Source of the DNA: Flavobacterium laiguense
Lineage (GTDB): Bacteria > Bacteroidota > Bacteroidia > Flavobacteriales > Flavobacteriaceae
Assembly (NCBI RefSeq): GCF_003097655.1
Contig: NZ_QCZH01000018.1
Coordinates: 16,340-80,339, forward strand
Length of the DNA: 64,000 nucleotides
Direction: 5' to 3'
The notes under the pieces are model-generated. The model was not told the origin of the DNA and ran no database searches. It saw only the letters and a program-made list of their open reading frames with translations. The position numbers and the translations under genes are program-made. Shown piece by piece: positions 18,170-27,081 of this stretch; position 1 is the first letter of the stretch; every line of letters starts with the position of its first letter.

Positions 18170-19948
18170 ATGTCTGAACAATTAAAATCACAAGAAGAGT
18201 TTTTAGCAAATTTTAACTGGCATAACTTCGAAGAAGGTATCGATGCAGTAGATGAGAAAAACTTATTAGAATTCGAAGAACTAGTTTCAAAAACATTTAT
18301 TGCTACAGATCAAGAAGAAGTAGTAGATGGTGTAGTTGTTAGAATTACAGATAGAGACGTTATCGTTGATATCAACGCAAAATCGGAAGGTGTTATTTCA
18401 TTAAACGAATTCCGTTACAACCCAGCATTAAAAGTAGGTGATACTGTAGAAGTGTTAATTGACATCCGTGAGGACAAAACAGGTCAATTAGTATTATCAC
18501 ACAGAAAAGCACGTACTATCAAATCATGGGATAGAGTTATTTCGGCTAACGAAACAGGAGAAATCGTTAATGGTTTTGTGAAATGCAGAACTAAAGGTGG
18601 TATGATTGTTGACGTTTTCGGAATTGAAGCTTTCTTACCAGGATCTCAAATTGATGTTAAGCCAATTAGAGACTACGATGTATATGTAAACAAAATGATG
18701 GAATTCAAAGTGGTAAAAATTAACCACGAATTCAAAAATGTTGTTGTTTCTCATAAAGCGCTTATTGAAGCGGATATTGAAGTACAGAAAAAAGAAATCA
18801 TCGGTCAATTACAAAAAGGACAAGTATTAGAAGGTGTTGTTAAAAACATTACTTCTTATGGTGTGTTTATTGACTTAGGTGGTGTTGATGGATTAATTCA
18901 CATTACTGACCTTTCTTGGAGTCGTATTAACCACCCAAGTGAAGTTCTTGAATTAGACCAAAAATTAAACGTTGTAATCCTTGATTTCGATGATGAGAAA
19001 ACAAGAATTCAATTAGGATTGAAACAATTAAACGCTCACCCTTGGGATGCTCTAGATGCTAAATTGGCAATTGGAGACAAAGTAAAAGGTAAAGTAGTTG
19101 TAATCGCTGATTACGGTGCTTTCATCGAAGTTGCTGAAGGTGTTGAAGGTTTAATCCACGTTTCTGAAATGTCATGGTCTACTCATTTACGTTCTGCTCA
19201 AGATTTCGTAAAAGTAGGAGATGTTGTTGAAGCTGTTATCTTAACATTAGATAGAGATGACCGTAAAATGTCATTAGGTATCAAACAATTGACTCAAGAT
19301 CCTTGGACTGACATTACTTCTAAATACCCAGTAGGTTCTAAACATACAGGTATCGTTAGAAACTTTACAAACTTTGGAATTTTCGTAGAATTAGAAGAAG
19401 GAATTGATGGATTAATCTACATCTCTGACTTATCTTGGACTAAGAAAATCAAACACCCATCTGAATTTGTAAATGTTGGTGAGAAACTTGATGTAGTAGT
19501 ATTAGAATTAGATGTTGATGGACGTAAATTATCTTTAGGTCACAAACAAACTACTGCTAATCCTTGGGATCAGTATGAAGATTCATTCGCTGTAGGAACT
19601 ATCCACACAGGTGAAATTTCTGAAATTGTTGACAAAGGAGCTACTGTAGAATTTGGAGAGGATATCGTTGCTTTCATTCCTACTCGTCACCTTGAAAAAG
19701 AAGACGGTAAGAAATTGAAAAAAGGAGATTCTGCTGATTTCAAAGTAATTGAATTCAACAAAGAATTCAAAAGAGTTGTTGCATCTCACACTGCTATCTT
19801 CCGTGAAGAAGAAGAGAAAAATGTGAAAACTGTAACTGAAAATACTTCATCTGCATCATCTACTAATGCACCAGCTGCAACTTTAGGAGATAACAATGAT
19901 GTATTGGCTGCATTGAAAGCTAAAATGGAAAAATCTGAGAAAAAATAA
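18170..19948 (+). CDS. rpsA: 30S ribosomal protein S1
   Basis: An RNA-binding ribosomal protein that helps recruit mRNA. The 592 residues hold six S1 repeats, beginning near residues 45, 129, 215, 304, 391 and 478. The central ones are the most canonical (GVVKNITSYGVFIDL, GKVVVIADYGAFIEV, GIVRNFTNFGIFVEL), each closing with a GLIxI/VS-xxSW pattern. An acidic N-terminal leader and a low-complexity Ser/Thr/Ala-rich stretch before the final KMEKSEKK frame the repeats. Codon use is strongly biased, as expected for a highly expressed gene. It has its own promoter and terminator, so it is monocistronic. Confidence 0.98.
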   Translation: MSEQLKSQEEFLANFNWHNFEEGIDAVDEKNLLEFEELVSKTFIATDQEEVVDGVVVRITDRDVIVDINAKSEGVISLNEFRYNPALKVGDTVEVLIDIREDKTGQLVLSHRKARTIKSWDRVISANETGEIVNGFVKCRTKGGMIVDVFGIEAFLPGSQIDVKPIRDYDVYVNKMMEFKVVKINHEFKNVVVSHKALIEADIEVQKKEIIGQLQKGQVLEGVVKNITSYGVFIDLGGVDGLIHITDLSWSRINHPSEVLELDQKLNVVILDFDDEKTRIQLGLKQLNAHPWDALDAKLAIGDKVKGKVVVIADYGAFIEVAEGVEGLIHVSEMSWSTHLRSAQDFVKVGDVVEAVILTLDRDDRKMSLGIKQLTQDPWTDITSKYPVGSKHTGIVRNFTNFGIFVELEEGIDGLIYISDLSWTKKIKHPSEFVNVGEKLDVVVLELDVDGRKLSLGHKQTTANPWDQYEDSFAVGTIHTGEISEIVDKGATVEFGEDIVAFIPTRHLEKEDGKKLKKGDSADFKVIEFNKEFKRVVASHTAIFREEEEKNVKTVTENTSSASSTNAPAATLGDNNDVLAALKAKMEKSEKK

Positions 19949-19971
19949 TTTCTTGATTTTTTTGAATATAG

Positions 19972-20001
19972 AAAGCCCCGCAATTTGCGGGGCTTTTTTT
20001 T
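19972..20001 (+). terminator. Rho-independent terminator after rpsA
   Basis: GC-rich stem GCCCCGC/GCGGGGC (19975-19981 with 19987-19993), five-base loop, then eight T. A textbook intrinsic terminator 23 bases after the stop. Confidence 0.95.
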
Positions 20002-20092
20002 GAATACTATTTAAACAAAAAGTACTATTCTATTTTGCTAAATATATTCATCAAAAAGATGGTGATTTTGTGTTAATTTATCCGAAATAGTT

Positions 20093-20100
20093 TATATTTG
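20093..20100 (+). promoter_or_regulatory. -7 box for the T9SS cargo operon
   Basis: TATATTTG matches the consensus and sits 21 bases before the ATG at 20121. A TTTG lies at 20067-20070, but the spacer is 22 instead of 19 bases, so the -33 element is uncertain. Confidence 0.6.
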
Positions 20101-20120
20101 AATAAATTCAAAGTTAGTTT

Positions 20121-23100
20121 ATGGTAACAAAATTACTTCTCCCTCCCAAATTTAATTTATACACCTATCTAAGTGTTTTTTTTCTTTTTTTCTGTTCTAT
20201 TGATGTGAATGCTCAGTGTGCTGGAAATGACACCACTTTGCCAGATGTTTGTCTTATTACTGACCCAAGTAGTGCCTCTATAGATCTTTTTAATGGGTTA
20301 GGAGGTAGTCCAACTTCTGGAGGAACATGGAAAGATGATGATAAATCAGGCGGTTTGAATAAAGTAACTGGTTTCTTAAATGCACAACAAATCAAGAAAA
20401 GTGGTACTTATCACTATACTTATACAGTAACAGGTGTTTCCGGATGTGCTGATAATACAGCTATTGTAACCATAACTATTGGTGGATATACTGGAGTACC
20501 TGCACCCAATGCTTCGATTTGTAATACCAAACGTGCCTATAATTTATTTGAGGCTTTTAATGGTGATTTTCTAGCTCCTCAATCGGGTGGTACTTGGGTT
20601 GGAAATACGACCAATTTAGGCTTAACCAAAAATTTATTGAATGCTTCATTGTTAAATTATGACACTACTTACGAATATACGTATTCAATACCCGCTATTG
20701 GTTCTTGCGCAGCACCTCCAGATGCTAAAATATATGTAACAATTTACCGTTCACCATTACCTGGAGCTCCTACTGATTTAGAATTATGCTCTAATGAATT
20801 AAGTGCTTACACCAGTTTGAATTTAAATGGTCAATTATCAGGGGAAGACTCGGGTGGGGTTTGGAGTGAAAATGGAACAGATGAAATCGACGATAATGAT
20901 GATACTGATTCCACTATTGACATCCAAAAAATTTACAATACCAATGGGCCTGGAACATATCGTTTTACTTACAAGGTACTCACAGATAATAATGTTTGTG
21001 ATGATCAAACATCGAATGTGGATATTACAATTGAAAAATTACTAGATTATACAGGAGCAACTTTAACAGTAAATGCACCAATTTGTGAAAATGAAATAGC
21101 TGCAACTACTTTTTCTGCCTCTTTACAAAATGTTACAAATATTCCAGACGGAACCTATGCTGTGACCTATATTATATCGGGTAATGGGTCACCAATAACA
21201 AAAAACAGCAGTTTTTTGAATAATGTTTTGACATTTCCAATTGCTTCCAATAATTTTTCTCTTCCAGGAAATTATACCATCACCGTTACTAATATCGTTA
21301 GTGGCACAACACTTAATATTTGTAACAATATAATTCCTTTAATTTCGGGAGTAATAAAAATCAACCCGATTCCTAGAATTAATAATGCAACACTTACTAT
21401 AGATTCAGTATGTCAAACTTTTGATGAACAAGTAAATTTTTCAGGAATATCTAATCTTACTGATGGAGATTATGATATTCTTTACAATTTAAGTGGCACT
21501 AATACCGCAAACGCAATCCCTGCCGTTCTTAGTATTACGGGAGGCTTAGGTTCATTTATTATACCAAATGCTTTGATCCCAAATGTTGGTAGCAACAACA
21601 CTATTGTAATTACTAAAATCACGAATAAAACTACCAATTGTACCAACACATCGACACTTTCAAAAAATTTCACGGTAATTCCATTACCAGATGTAAGCAA
21701 TCTTGCTATTACAATAAAAGATGTTTGTCAGGGGCAACCTACAACGGTTAAACTAACAGGGTTAGGTACTTTAACTTCTATAGCAATAACTTACAATATT
21801 TCTAATTTCAATACAGTACCATCTCAGACTATTCCATTGACAGTAGTTGCCGGAGAAACCAGTTTTGATATTCTAACTACCGATATACCAAATGTGGGGG
21901 CAACAACTTTTACTATTACAAATGTTACCAATGCTTTAACGGGATGTTCGAGACCAACATTAAGTCCTAAAGATTTTACGGTTAATCCTATTCCAGTTAT
22001 TTCTGTAATCAATCCCCAATCATTTTGCACCTCAGTAAATGCAACCGTTGCCAATTTAATTCCACAAGGAATTAAATACCAATGGTTTGATTCGGCTACA
22101 GGAACCGTTCCATTAATTAGTACAAAACCATTAGTAACTGGAAATTATTATGTAAAGGAAGTCAATGCTCTAACGGGTTGTGAATCTAGCTTAGAAACGA
22201 TTGCAGTAATTATAAATACAACACCACAAATCAATAATGCAACATTAACAATTGCACCAATTTGCCAAGGTAATGCTGCAAATGTAAATTTCTCTGGAAC
22301 TTCCAATCTTACGGATGGGAATTACGATATTCTTTATAATCTAACAGGAAGTAATCTTGCAAATGCAATTCCTGCAACTTTATCCGTAGCTAGCGGATTG
22401 GCCTCGTTTCCTATTGCTGCTAATTTAATTCCTAAAACCGGAAATACTACAATTAGAATTACCAATATTACAAACACCTTGACTGGTTGCGCCAATACTT
22501 CGACCTTAACGGAGATTTTAGTTGTAAATACTTTACCAGATGTTACCAATATGGTGGTAACAGTAAAAGATGGCTGTCTAAGCCAACCTTTAAATGTGCA
22601 ACTTTCTGGATTGGGAGCTTTAACAAACATCACTTTGAGTTATGCAGTATCTGGGGCAAACACAGTCGGTTCACAAACAATTCCTTTGGTTGTAAGTGCC
22701 GGAAATAGCAGTTTTTTGATTCCTGCTGCCAATCTTTTAAATACAGGAAACAACACATTGATCATAACCGATTTAACCAATACCGAGAATACTTGTGTTA
22801 CAATTATCAATTCTGTTTCTAAGAATTTTGCTATGCAGATTATCCCAAGTAGTCCAACAGCGGGCAATCAAGAATTTTGCGAAACAAATCTAGCAACAGT
22901 AGCTAATTTGATTCCAAATGGAAATCAATATAAATGGTATGATTCAGCCACAAGTGCAACACTATTAGCTTCAAACACACTTTTGGTTACCGCAAATTAT
23001 TATTTAAAAGAAGGAAGTGCAGATACTGGTTGTGAATCAAATGCTACACCAATAAGTGTCCGTATCAATACCATTACGGTTCCAGTTTTAAATACAAGTG

Positions 23101-23621
23101 GAGAAGAATTTTGTGGTGTTGACAAACCAACTATTCAAAACTTAACCAATAATACAATTGCCTCTGCTAATTTAAAATGGTATGATGCTGCAACAAATGG
23201 GAAGTTACTTTCCAATACGGATTTGCTTGAGGAAGGATTTACGTATTATGGAGTTGACACTTCTATAATTACAAACTGTAATTCATTTGCATTGGCAGTA
23301 ACGGTATCGCTTACAGACTGTACTGCAACTTCAGAAAACTTTATGATTCCTGACGGATTTTCACCAAATGGAGATGGAGTAAATGAAACTTTTCAAATTA
23401 TAGATATCGAATTTTTATTTCCAAATTACTCTTTAGAAATTTTTAATAGATATGGAAATGTGTTATTCAAAGGAGATATTAATAAACCAGCTTGGGATGG
23501 CAAAAATTCCAATGCAAACTTTAACAATGGTGATTCACCAACAGGAGTTTATTTTTATGTTATCCATTATAATAAAGACAACTTACCACCAAAACAAGGG
23601 CAACTTTATTTAAATCGATAA
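20121..23621 (+). CDS. Large secreted repeat protein with type B T9SS sorting domain
   Basis: A 1166-residue surface or secreted protein. The signal peptide spans about 1-32 (hydrophobic YLSVFFLFFCSI, ending VNAQ). The body is a chain of Ig-like beta domains rich in Thr, Asn and paired Cys. Residues about 420-703 and 704-985 are a tandem copy of a three-domain block, each starting INNATLTI and containing LTDGxYDILYNL and ATVANLIPxGxxYxW. The last ~90 residues are the gliding-motility-associated C-terminal (type B) sorting domain: FSPNGDGVNETFQI, LEIFNRYGNVLF, PTGVYFYVIHY. It is followed at once by PorP/SprF and OmpA genes, its likely secretion partners. Adhesion or gliding is possible, but the ligand is unknown. 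Confidence 0.9.
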   Translation: MVTKLLLPPKFNLYTYLSVFFLFFCSIDVNAQCAGNDTTLPDVCLITDPSSASIDLFNGLGGSPTSGGTWKDDDKSGGLNKVTGFLNAQQIKKSGTYHYTYTVTGVSGCADNTAIVTITIGGYTGVPAPNASICNTKRAYNLFEAFNGDFLAPQSGGTWVGNTTNLGLTKNLLNASLLNYDTTYEYTYSIPAIGSCAAPPDAKIYVTIYRSPLPGAPTDLELCSNELSAYTSLNLNGQLSGEDSGGVWSENGTDEIDDNDDTDSTIDIQKIYNTNGPGTYRFTYKVLTDNNVCDDQTSNVDITIEKLLDYTGATLTVNAPICENEIAATTFSASLQNVTNIPDGTYAVTYIISGNGSPITKNSSFLNNVLTFPIASNNFSLPGNYTITVTNIVSGTTLNICNNIIPLISGVIKINPIPRINNATLTIDSVCQTFDEQVNFSGISNLTDGDYDILYNLSGTNTANAIPAVLSITGGLGSFIIPNALIPNVGSNNTIVITKITNKTTNCTNTSTLSKNFTVIPLPDVSNLAITIKDVCQGQPTTVKLTGLGTLTSIAITYNISNFNTVPSQTIPLTVVAGETSFDILTTDIPNVGATTFTITNVTNALTGCSRPTLSPKDFTVNPIPVISVINPQSFCTSVNATVANLIPQGIKYQWFDSATGTVPLISTKPLVTGNYYVKEVNALTGCESSLETIAVIINTTPQINNATLTIAPICQGNAANVNFSGTSNLTDGNYDILYNLTGSNLANAIPATLSVASGLASFPIAANLIPKTGNTTIRITNITNTLTGCANTSTLTEILVVNTLPDVTNMVVTVKDGCLSQPLNVQLSGLGALTNITLSYAVSGANTVGSQTIPLVVSAGNSSFLIPAANLLNTGNNTLIITDLTNTENTCVTIINSVSKNFAMQIIPSSPTAGNQEFCETNLATVANLIPNGNQYKWYDSATSATLLASNTLLVTANYYLKEGSADTGCESNATPISVRINTITVPVLNTSGEEFCGVDKPTIQNLTNNTIASANLKWYDAATNGKLLSNTDLLEEGFTYYGVDTSIITNCNSFALAVTVSLTDCTATSENFMIPDGFSPNGDGVNETFQIIDIEFLFPNYSLEIFNRYGNVLFKGDINKPAWDGKNSNANFNNGDSPTGVYFYVIHYNKDNLPPKQGQLYLNR

Positions 23622-23649
23622 TTCTTTTTTTACCTATAAATTTATTCTA

Positions 23650-24585
23650 ATGAAGAAAATAATATTTCTGGTTTGTTTTTTCCTTTCCATATTAAAGGTT
23701 AGCGCTCAGCAAGATCCACATTTCACTCAGTACATGAACAACATGAGTGCGGTAAACCCAGCTTATGTAACGGCTACACCTGCGATTCTGAATTTTGGGA
23801 GTTTTTATCGTTCACAATGGACAGGAATTGAAGGAGCTCCAAAAACCCTAACACTGTTTGCACATACACCCATAAATAATAAGATAGAAACGGGTCTTTC
23901 TTTAATTTCGGATAATATCGGAGATGGCACTAAAAAGGAAACTAACTTTTTTGCTGATTTTGCCTATATTCTTCAGTTGGATGAAAAACAAAATTTATCC
24001 TTTGGAGTTAAAGCAGGTTTCACTGCGATAAGCACCAACTTTAATGGTTTTCAATTGAATAGTGGTGATGTTTCTACCGATAAGGCATTTGCGGAAAATG
24101 TAAATGAAACTGTGCCAAACATTGGGATAGGGGCATATTATTTTACAGATAATTACTATGTAGGACTTTCGACTCCTAACTTACTATCTGCAGAACATAT
24201 CAAAGAAAGAAAAGAAATTAGTTCTCTTGGTACCCAAAAAATTCACACTTATTTTACGGGAGGGTATGTTTTTGATATCAATGAAATCTTTAAATTGAAG
24301 CCTGCTTTTATGGCAATATTCGTGACGGGAGCTCCTGTCTCTGTTGATTTAACAGCCAATGTATTGTATGATGAAAAGTTCGAACTTGGAGTTGCCTATC
24401 GATTTGATGATTCTGTAAGTCTATTGCTGAATGTCAATGTAACCCCTAATTTAAGAATTGGTTATTCCTACGATTACACTATTTCAAATCTTAGCCAATT
24501 TGATTCCGGTTCACATGAAATTGGACTATTGTATAATTTGGATTTATTGGGCAAGGGATACGATAAGTCACCTAGATTTTTCTAA
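23650..24585 (+). CDS. PorP/SprF family T9SS membrane protein
   Basis: A 311-residue outer-membrane protein with a signal peptide (MKKIIFLVCFFLSILKVSAQ). The mature start QDPHFTQYMNNMSAVNPAY and the following FRSQWTGIEGAPKT are diagnostic of the PorP/SprF family. The rest alternates beta strands and ends ELGVAYRF, LRIGYSYDYTI and SHEIGLLYNL. Members encoded downstream of type B cargo proteins are known to help secrete that cargo (SprF for SprB). It lies 28 bases after the cargo gene and 23 before the OmpA gene, so the three form one operon. Confidence 0.92.
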   Translation: MKKIIFLVCFFLSILKVSAQQDPHFTQYMNNMSAVNPAYVTATPAILNFGSFYRSQWTGIEGAPKTLTLFAHTPINNKIETGLSLISDNIGDGTKKETNFFADFAYILQLDEKQNLSFGVKAGFTAISTNFNGFQLNSGDVSTDKAFAENVNETVPNIGIGAYYFTDNYYVGLSTPNLLSAEHIKERKEISSLGTQKIHTYFTGGYVFDINEIFKLKPAFMAIFVTGAPVSVDLTANVLYDEKFELGVAYRFDDSVSLLLNVNVTPNLRIGYSYDYTISNLSQFDSGSHEIGLLYNLDLLGKGYDKSPRFF

Positions 24586-24608
24586 AAAAAAACAAACATT
24601 AACTCCAC

Positions 24609-26864
24609 ATGAAAAATTTATATATACTCCTAATCGTATTTTCGATCCAATTCATACAAGCTCAGCAACAGGATTTGCAAAGAGCAAACCGTTTATTTGA
24701 CAAAACATATTATAGCGCTGCGATTCCTTTATACGAAAAAGTAAATGCCAAAAACCAAACTCTTGAAGTGGTTCAAAAATTGGGGGACTGTTATTATTAT
24801 ACCAATGATTATGATAAAGCATTAGAACAATATGCTTATTTAATAAGTAGTAAAAATCTCAATGAAGACTTTTATTTTCGGTATGCCCAAACTTTGAAAG
24901 CCAAAGGGAAATACACCGAAGCAGATAAAGCGATGCGTGATTTTTTTGTGGCTTCAAATAACAAAGAGGCTCTGGAAAAATTAGAGAAGGATATCAAAAA
25001 CTTAAAAAATGTCACTGCTATTGGGGAACGATTTGATATTCACAATTTAGCACTGAACACTGTAAATTCTGAGTTTGGAGGGGTTATCCTAGGTAAAAAC
25101 TTAATTTTTGCGGCTGTCAAAAAGAAACCCAATCTTTTTGATAAAACCTATAAATGGAATAATGAATCCTATCTCAATATAGTGAGTATTCCTGTAAAAA
25201 ATGCAAACGCAAATGATTCCATAGTTAGCTATTTTTCAAAAGATTTGAAATCAGCGATGCATGAATCGAATGCTGTTTTTACAAAAGACGGAAAAACGAT
25301 GTATTTCACCCGAAATAATTCAAACAATGGAAGAAGAGGAAAGAACACTTATAAAATCTCAACAATACAGATTTTTAGAGCCGAATTGGTGAATGCCAAG
25401 TGGAATAATATTGCAGCATTACCTTTTAATAGTGCAGATTATTCAGTAGAACATCCCGCTTTAAGCCCTGATGAGAAGACATTGTATTTCGCCTCTGACA
25501 TGCCGGGAACATTGGGGTCTTTTGATATTTATAGTGTTTCCATAAACGGTTCAACGTACGGAAATCCAATAAATCTTGGAGATAAAATAAACACTGCCAA
25601 AAGAGAACAATTTCCTTTTGTTTCCAAAGACAACAAATTGTATTTTTCTTCTAACGGGCATGAAGGCTACGGTGCTTTGGATATTTTTGTTTCAGAAATC
25701 CAAAATAATTCATTTACTAAAGCGGTGAATGTTGGCCTTCCGGTAAACTCCGGTTATGATGATTTTGCCTATTATATAAATTCTGAAACTAAGGAAGGTT
25801 ATTTTTCTTCGGATAGACCTGGAGGTAAAGGTAAGGATGATATTTACTCTTTGAAGGAAACCAAAGATTTACTTATCGAAGATTGTAGACAATATATTGC
25901 AGGTATTATTACCGATGTAGATTCTCATTTGGCGGTAGAAAATGCAACAGTAGTTTTAAAGAATAGTGTGAATCAAGAAATTGAAAAAGCTATTACTGCT
26001 ACAGATGGAAAATTCAGTTTTACAATTGAATGCGAAGCCAACTACTCCATATTTGTAACCAAAGAAAATTATACCGGGAATTCTAAATCTTTCAAGATTT
26101 TGAGCGAAAGAAATAAATGCAATGATGGTTCTATGGAAATTCGATCTATGGAAATTATCAAAAAGGAAGAACAAGCAGCTTTGGATAAAAAAATAGTAGC
26201 AGATTTACTTATAGCTCAACAATTGAAAACTGCCGAATTGGTTGCACTTGAACAAAAAAGAAAAGCAGATGCTATTGAGCTAAAAGAAAAGAAAATTGCA
26301 GAAACAAATGCACTGAATCAAAAGAAAAAAGAGGATGCAATTGCTCTTGAAGCAAAACGATTGGCAGATTTGGTAGCCATTCAACAATTGAAAAAAGAAA
26401 AACTGGCTGCTGACCAAAAAGCGACAGCGTTGGCTTCTGCCAAGAAAAAAGAAAAAATGGCAGCTATTGTTGCAGCGGAAAAAGATGTTGTAAAAGATAA
26501 AGACCGATTAATAATTAAAACCGAACCTATTTATTTTGATTACAATTTGTGGTACATTCGAAAAGATTCCAAAATAATTTTGAATCGTGTGGTTGAATTA
26601 ATGAAGAAATATCCAGAAATGGTGGTCGAGATTGGTTCCCATACCGACAATCGCGGGACTGACAAATTCAACCTGGACCTTTCCCAAAAAAGAGCCGATG
26701 CAACCAGAGCCTATATTTTGGAACAGGGAATTCCTAAAAATAGAATTTCTGCCAAAGGCTACGGAGAAACCGTTCAAATAGTAAAATGCATTCCGGAAGA
26801 TTCCTGTGATGAAGAGCAGCATGAATTAAACAGAAGAAGTGAGTTTGTGATTAAGAATTTGTAA
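24609..26864 (+). CDS. OmpA/PD40 cell-envelope protein of the T9SS cargo operon
   Basis: The 751 residues are arranged as signal peptide (about 1-18), tetratricopeptide-like helices (about 20-130), PD40/WD40-like beta-propeller repeats (about 200-420; LSPDEKTLYFASDMPG, YFSSDRPGGKGKDDIYSL), a carboxypeptidase-regulatory-like domain (about 430-510), a long charged coiled coil rich in K, E and A (about 515-625), and a C-terminal OmpA peptidoglycan-binding domain (IYFDYNLWYIR, EIGSHTDNRG, LSQKRADATRAYI). This layout matches PorE-like or SprF-partner OmpA proteins that anchor the secretion machinery or cargo to peptidoglycan. It closes the triad operon. Confidence 0.9.
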   Translation: MKNLYILLIVFSIQFIQAQQQDLQRANRLFDKTYYSAAIPLYEKVNAKNQTLEVVQKLGDCYYYTNDYDKALEQYAYLISSKNLNEDFYFRYAQTLKAKGKYTEADKAMRDFFVASNNKEALEKLEKDIKNLKNVTAIGERFDIHNLALNTVNSEFGGVILGKNLIFAAVKKKPNLFDKTYKWNNESYLNIVSIPVKNANANDSIVSYFSKDLKSAMHESNAVFTKDGKTMYFTRNNSNNGRRGKNTYKISTIQIFRAELVNAKWNNIAALPFNSADYSVEHPALSPDEKTLYFASDMPGTLGSFDIYSVSINGSTYGNPINLGDKINTAKREQFPFVSKDNKLYFSSNGHEGYGALDIFVSEIQNNSFTKAVNVGLPVNSGYDDFAYYINSETKEGYFSSDRPGGKGKDDIYSLKETKDLLIEDCRQYIAGIITDVDSHLAVENATVVLKNSVNQEIEKAITATDGKFSFTIECEANYSIFVTKENYTGNSKSFKILSERNKCNDGSMEIRSMEIIKKEEQAALDKKIVADLLIAQQLKTAELVALEQKRKADAIELKEKKIAETNALNQKKKEDAIALEAKRLADLVAIQQLKKEKLAADQKATALASAKKKEKMAAIVAAEKDVVKDKDRLIIKTEPIYFDYNLWYIRKDSKIILNRVVELMKKYPEMVVEIGSHTDNRGTDKFNLDLSQKRADATRAYILEQGIPKNRISAKGYGETVQIVKCIPEDSCDEEQHELNRRSEFVIKNL

Positions 26865-26912
26865 AAAAAAAACACAGATTAAGCGATAGGCTTAATTAAA
26901 ATTTCTAGCTTT

Positions 26913-26983
26913 TGTCATTTCGACGAAGGAGAAATCACATTATCTGAATAACTATATATGATTCCTCCTTCGTCGGAAGGACA
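26913..26983. repeat. Imperfect inverted repeat, TCATTnCGA family copy 1
   Basis: Arms at 26913-26936 and 26960-26983 pair at 21 of 24 positions around a 23-base AT-rich loop. The left arm reads TCATTTCGACGAAGGAG and runs on into AATCACAT. A second member with a near-identical word order lies at 60312-60408. This looks like a small non-coding dispersed palindrome (REP or MITE type). Confidence 0.7.
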
Positions 26984-27022
26984 CAAGATAATTTCGAATA
27001 CTCTGATGCATATTCTATCATA

Positions 27023-27063
27023 AAAAAATCCTAATTTTCAATTATAGAAAATTTGGATTTTTT
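27023..27063. terminator. Bidirectional terminator between the OmpA gene and pheT
   Basis: A 17-bp stem (27023-27039 with 27047-27063) with one mismatch and a 7-base loop has A/T runs on both outer ends, so it can stop transcription from both sides. It lies 18 bases after the pheT stop on the minus strand. Confidence 0.8.
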
Positions 27064-27081
27064 ATGCCTATAAAAAAGAAT

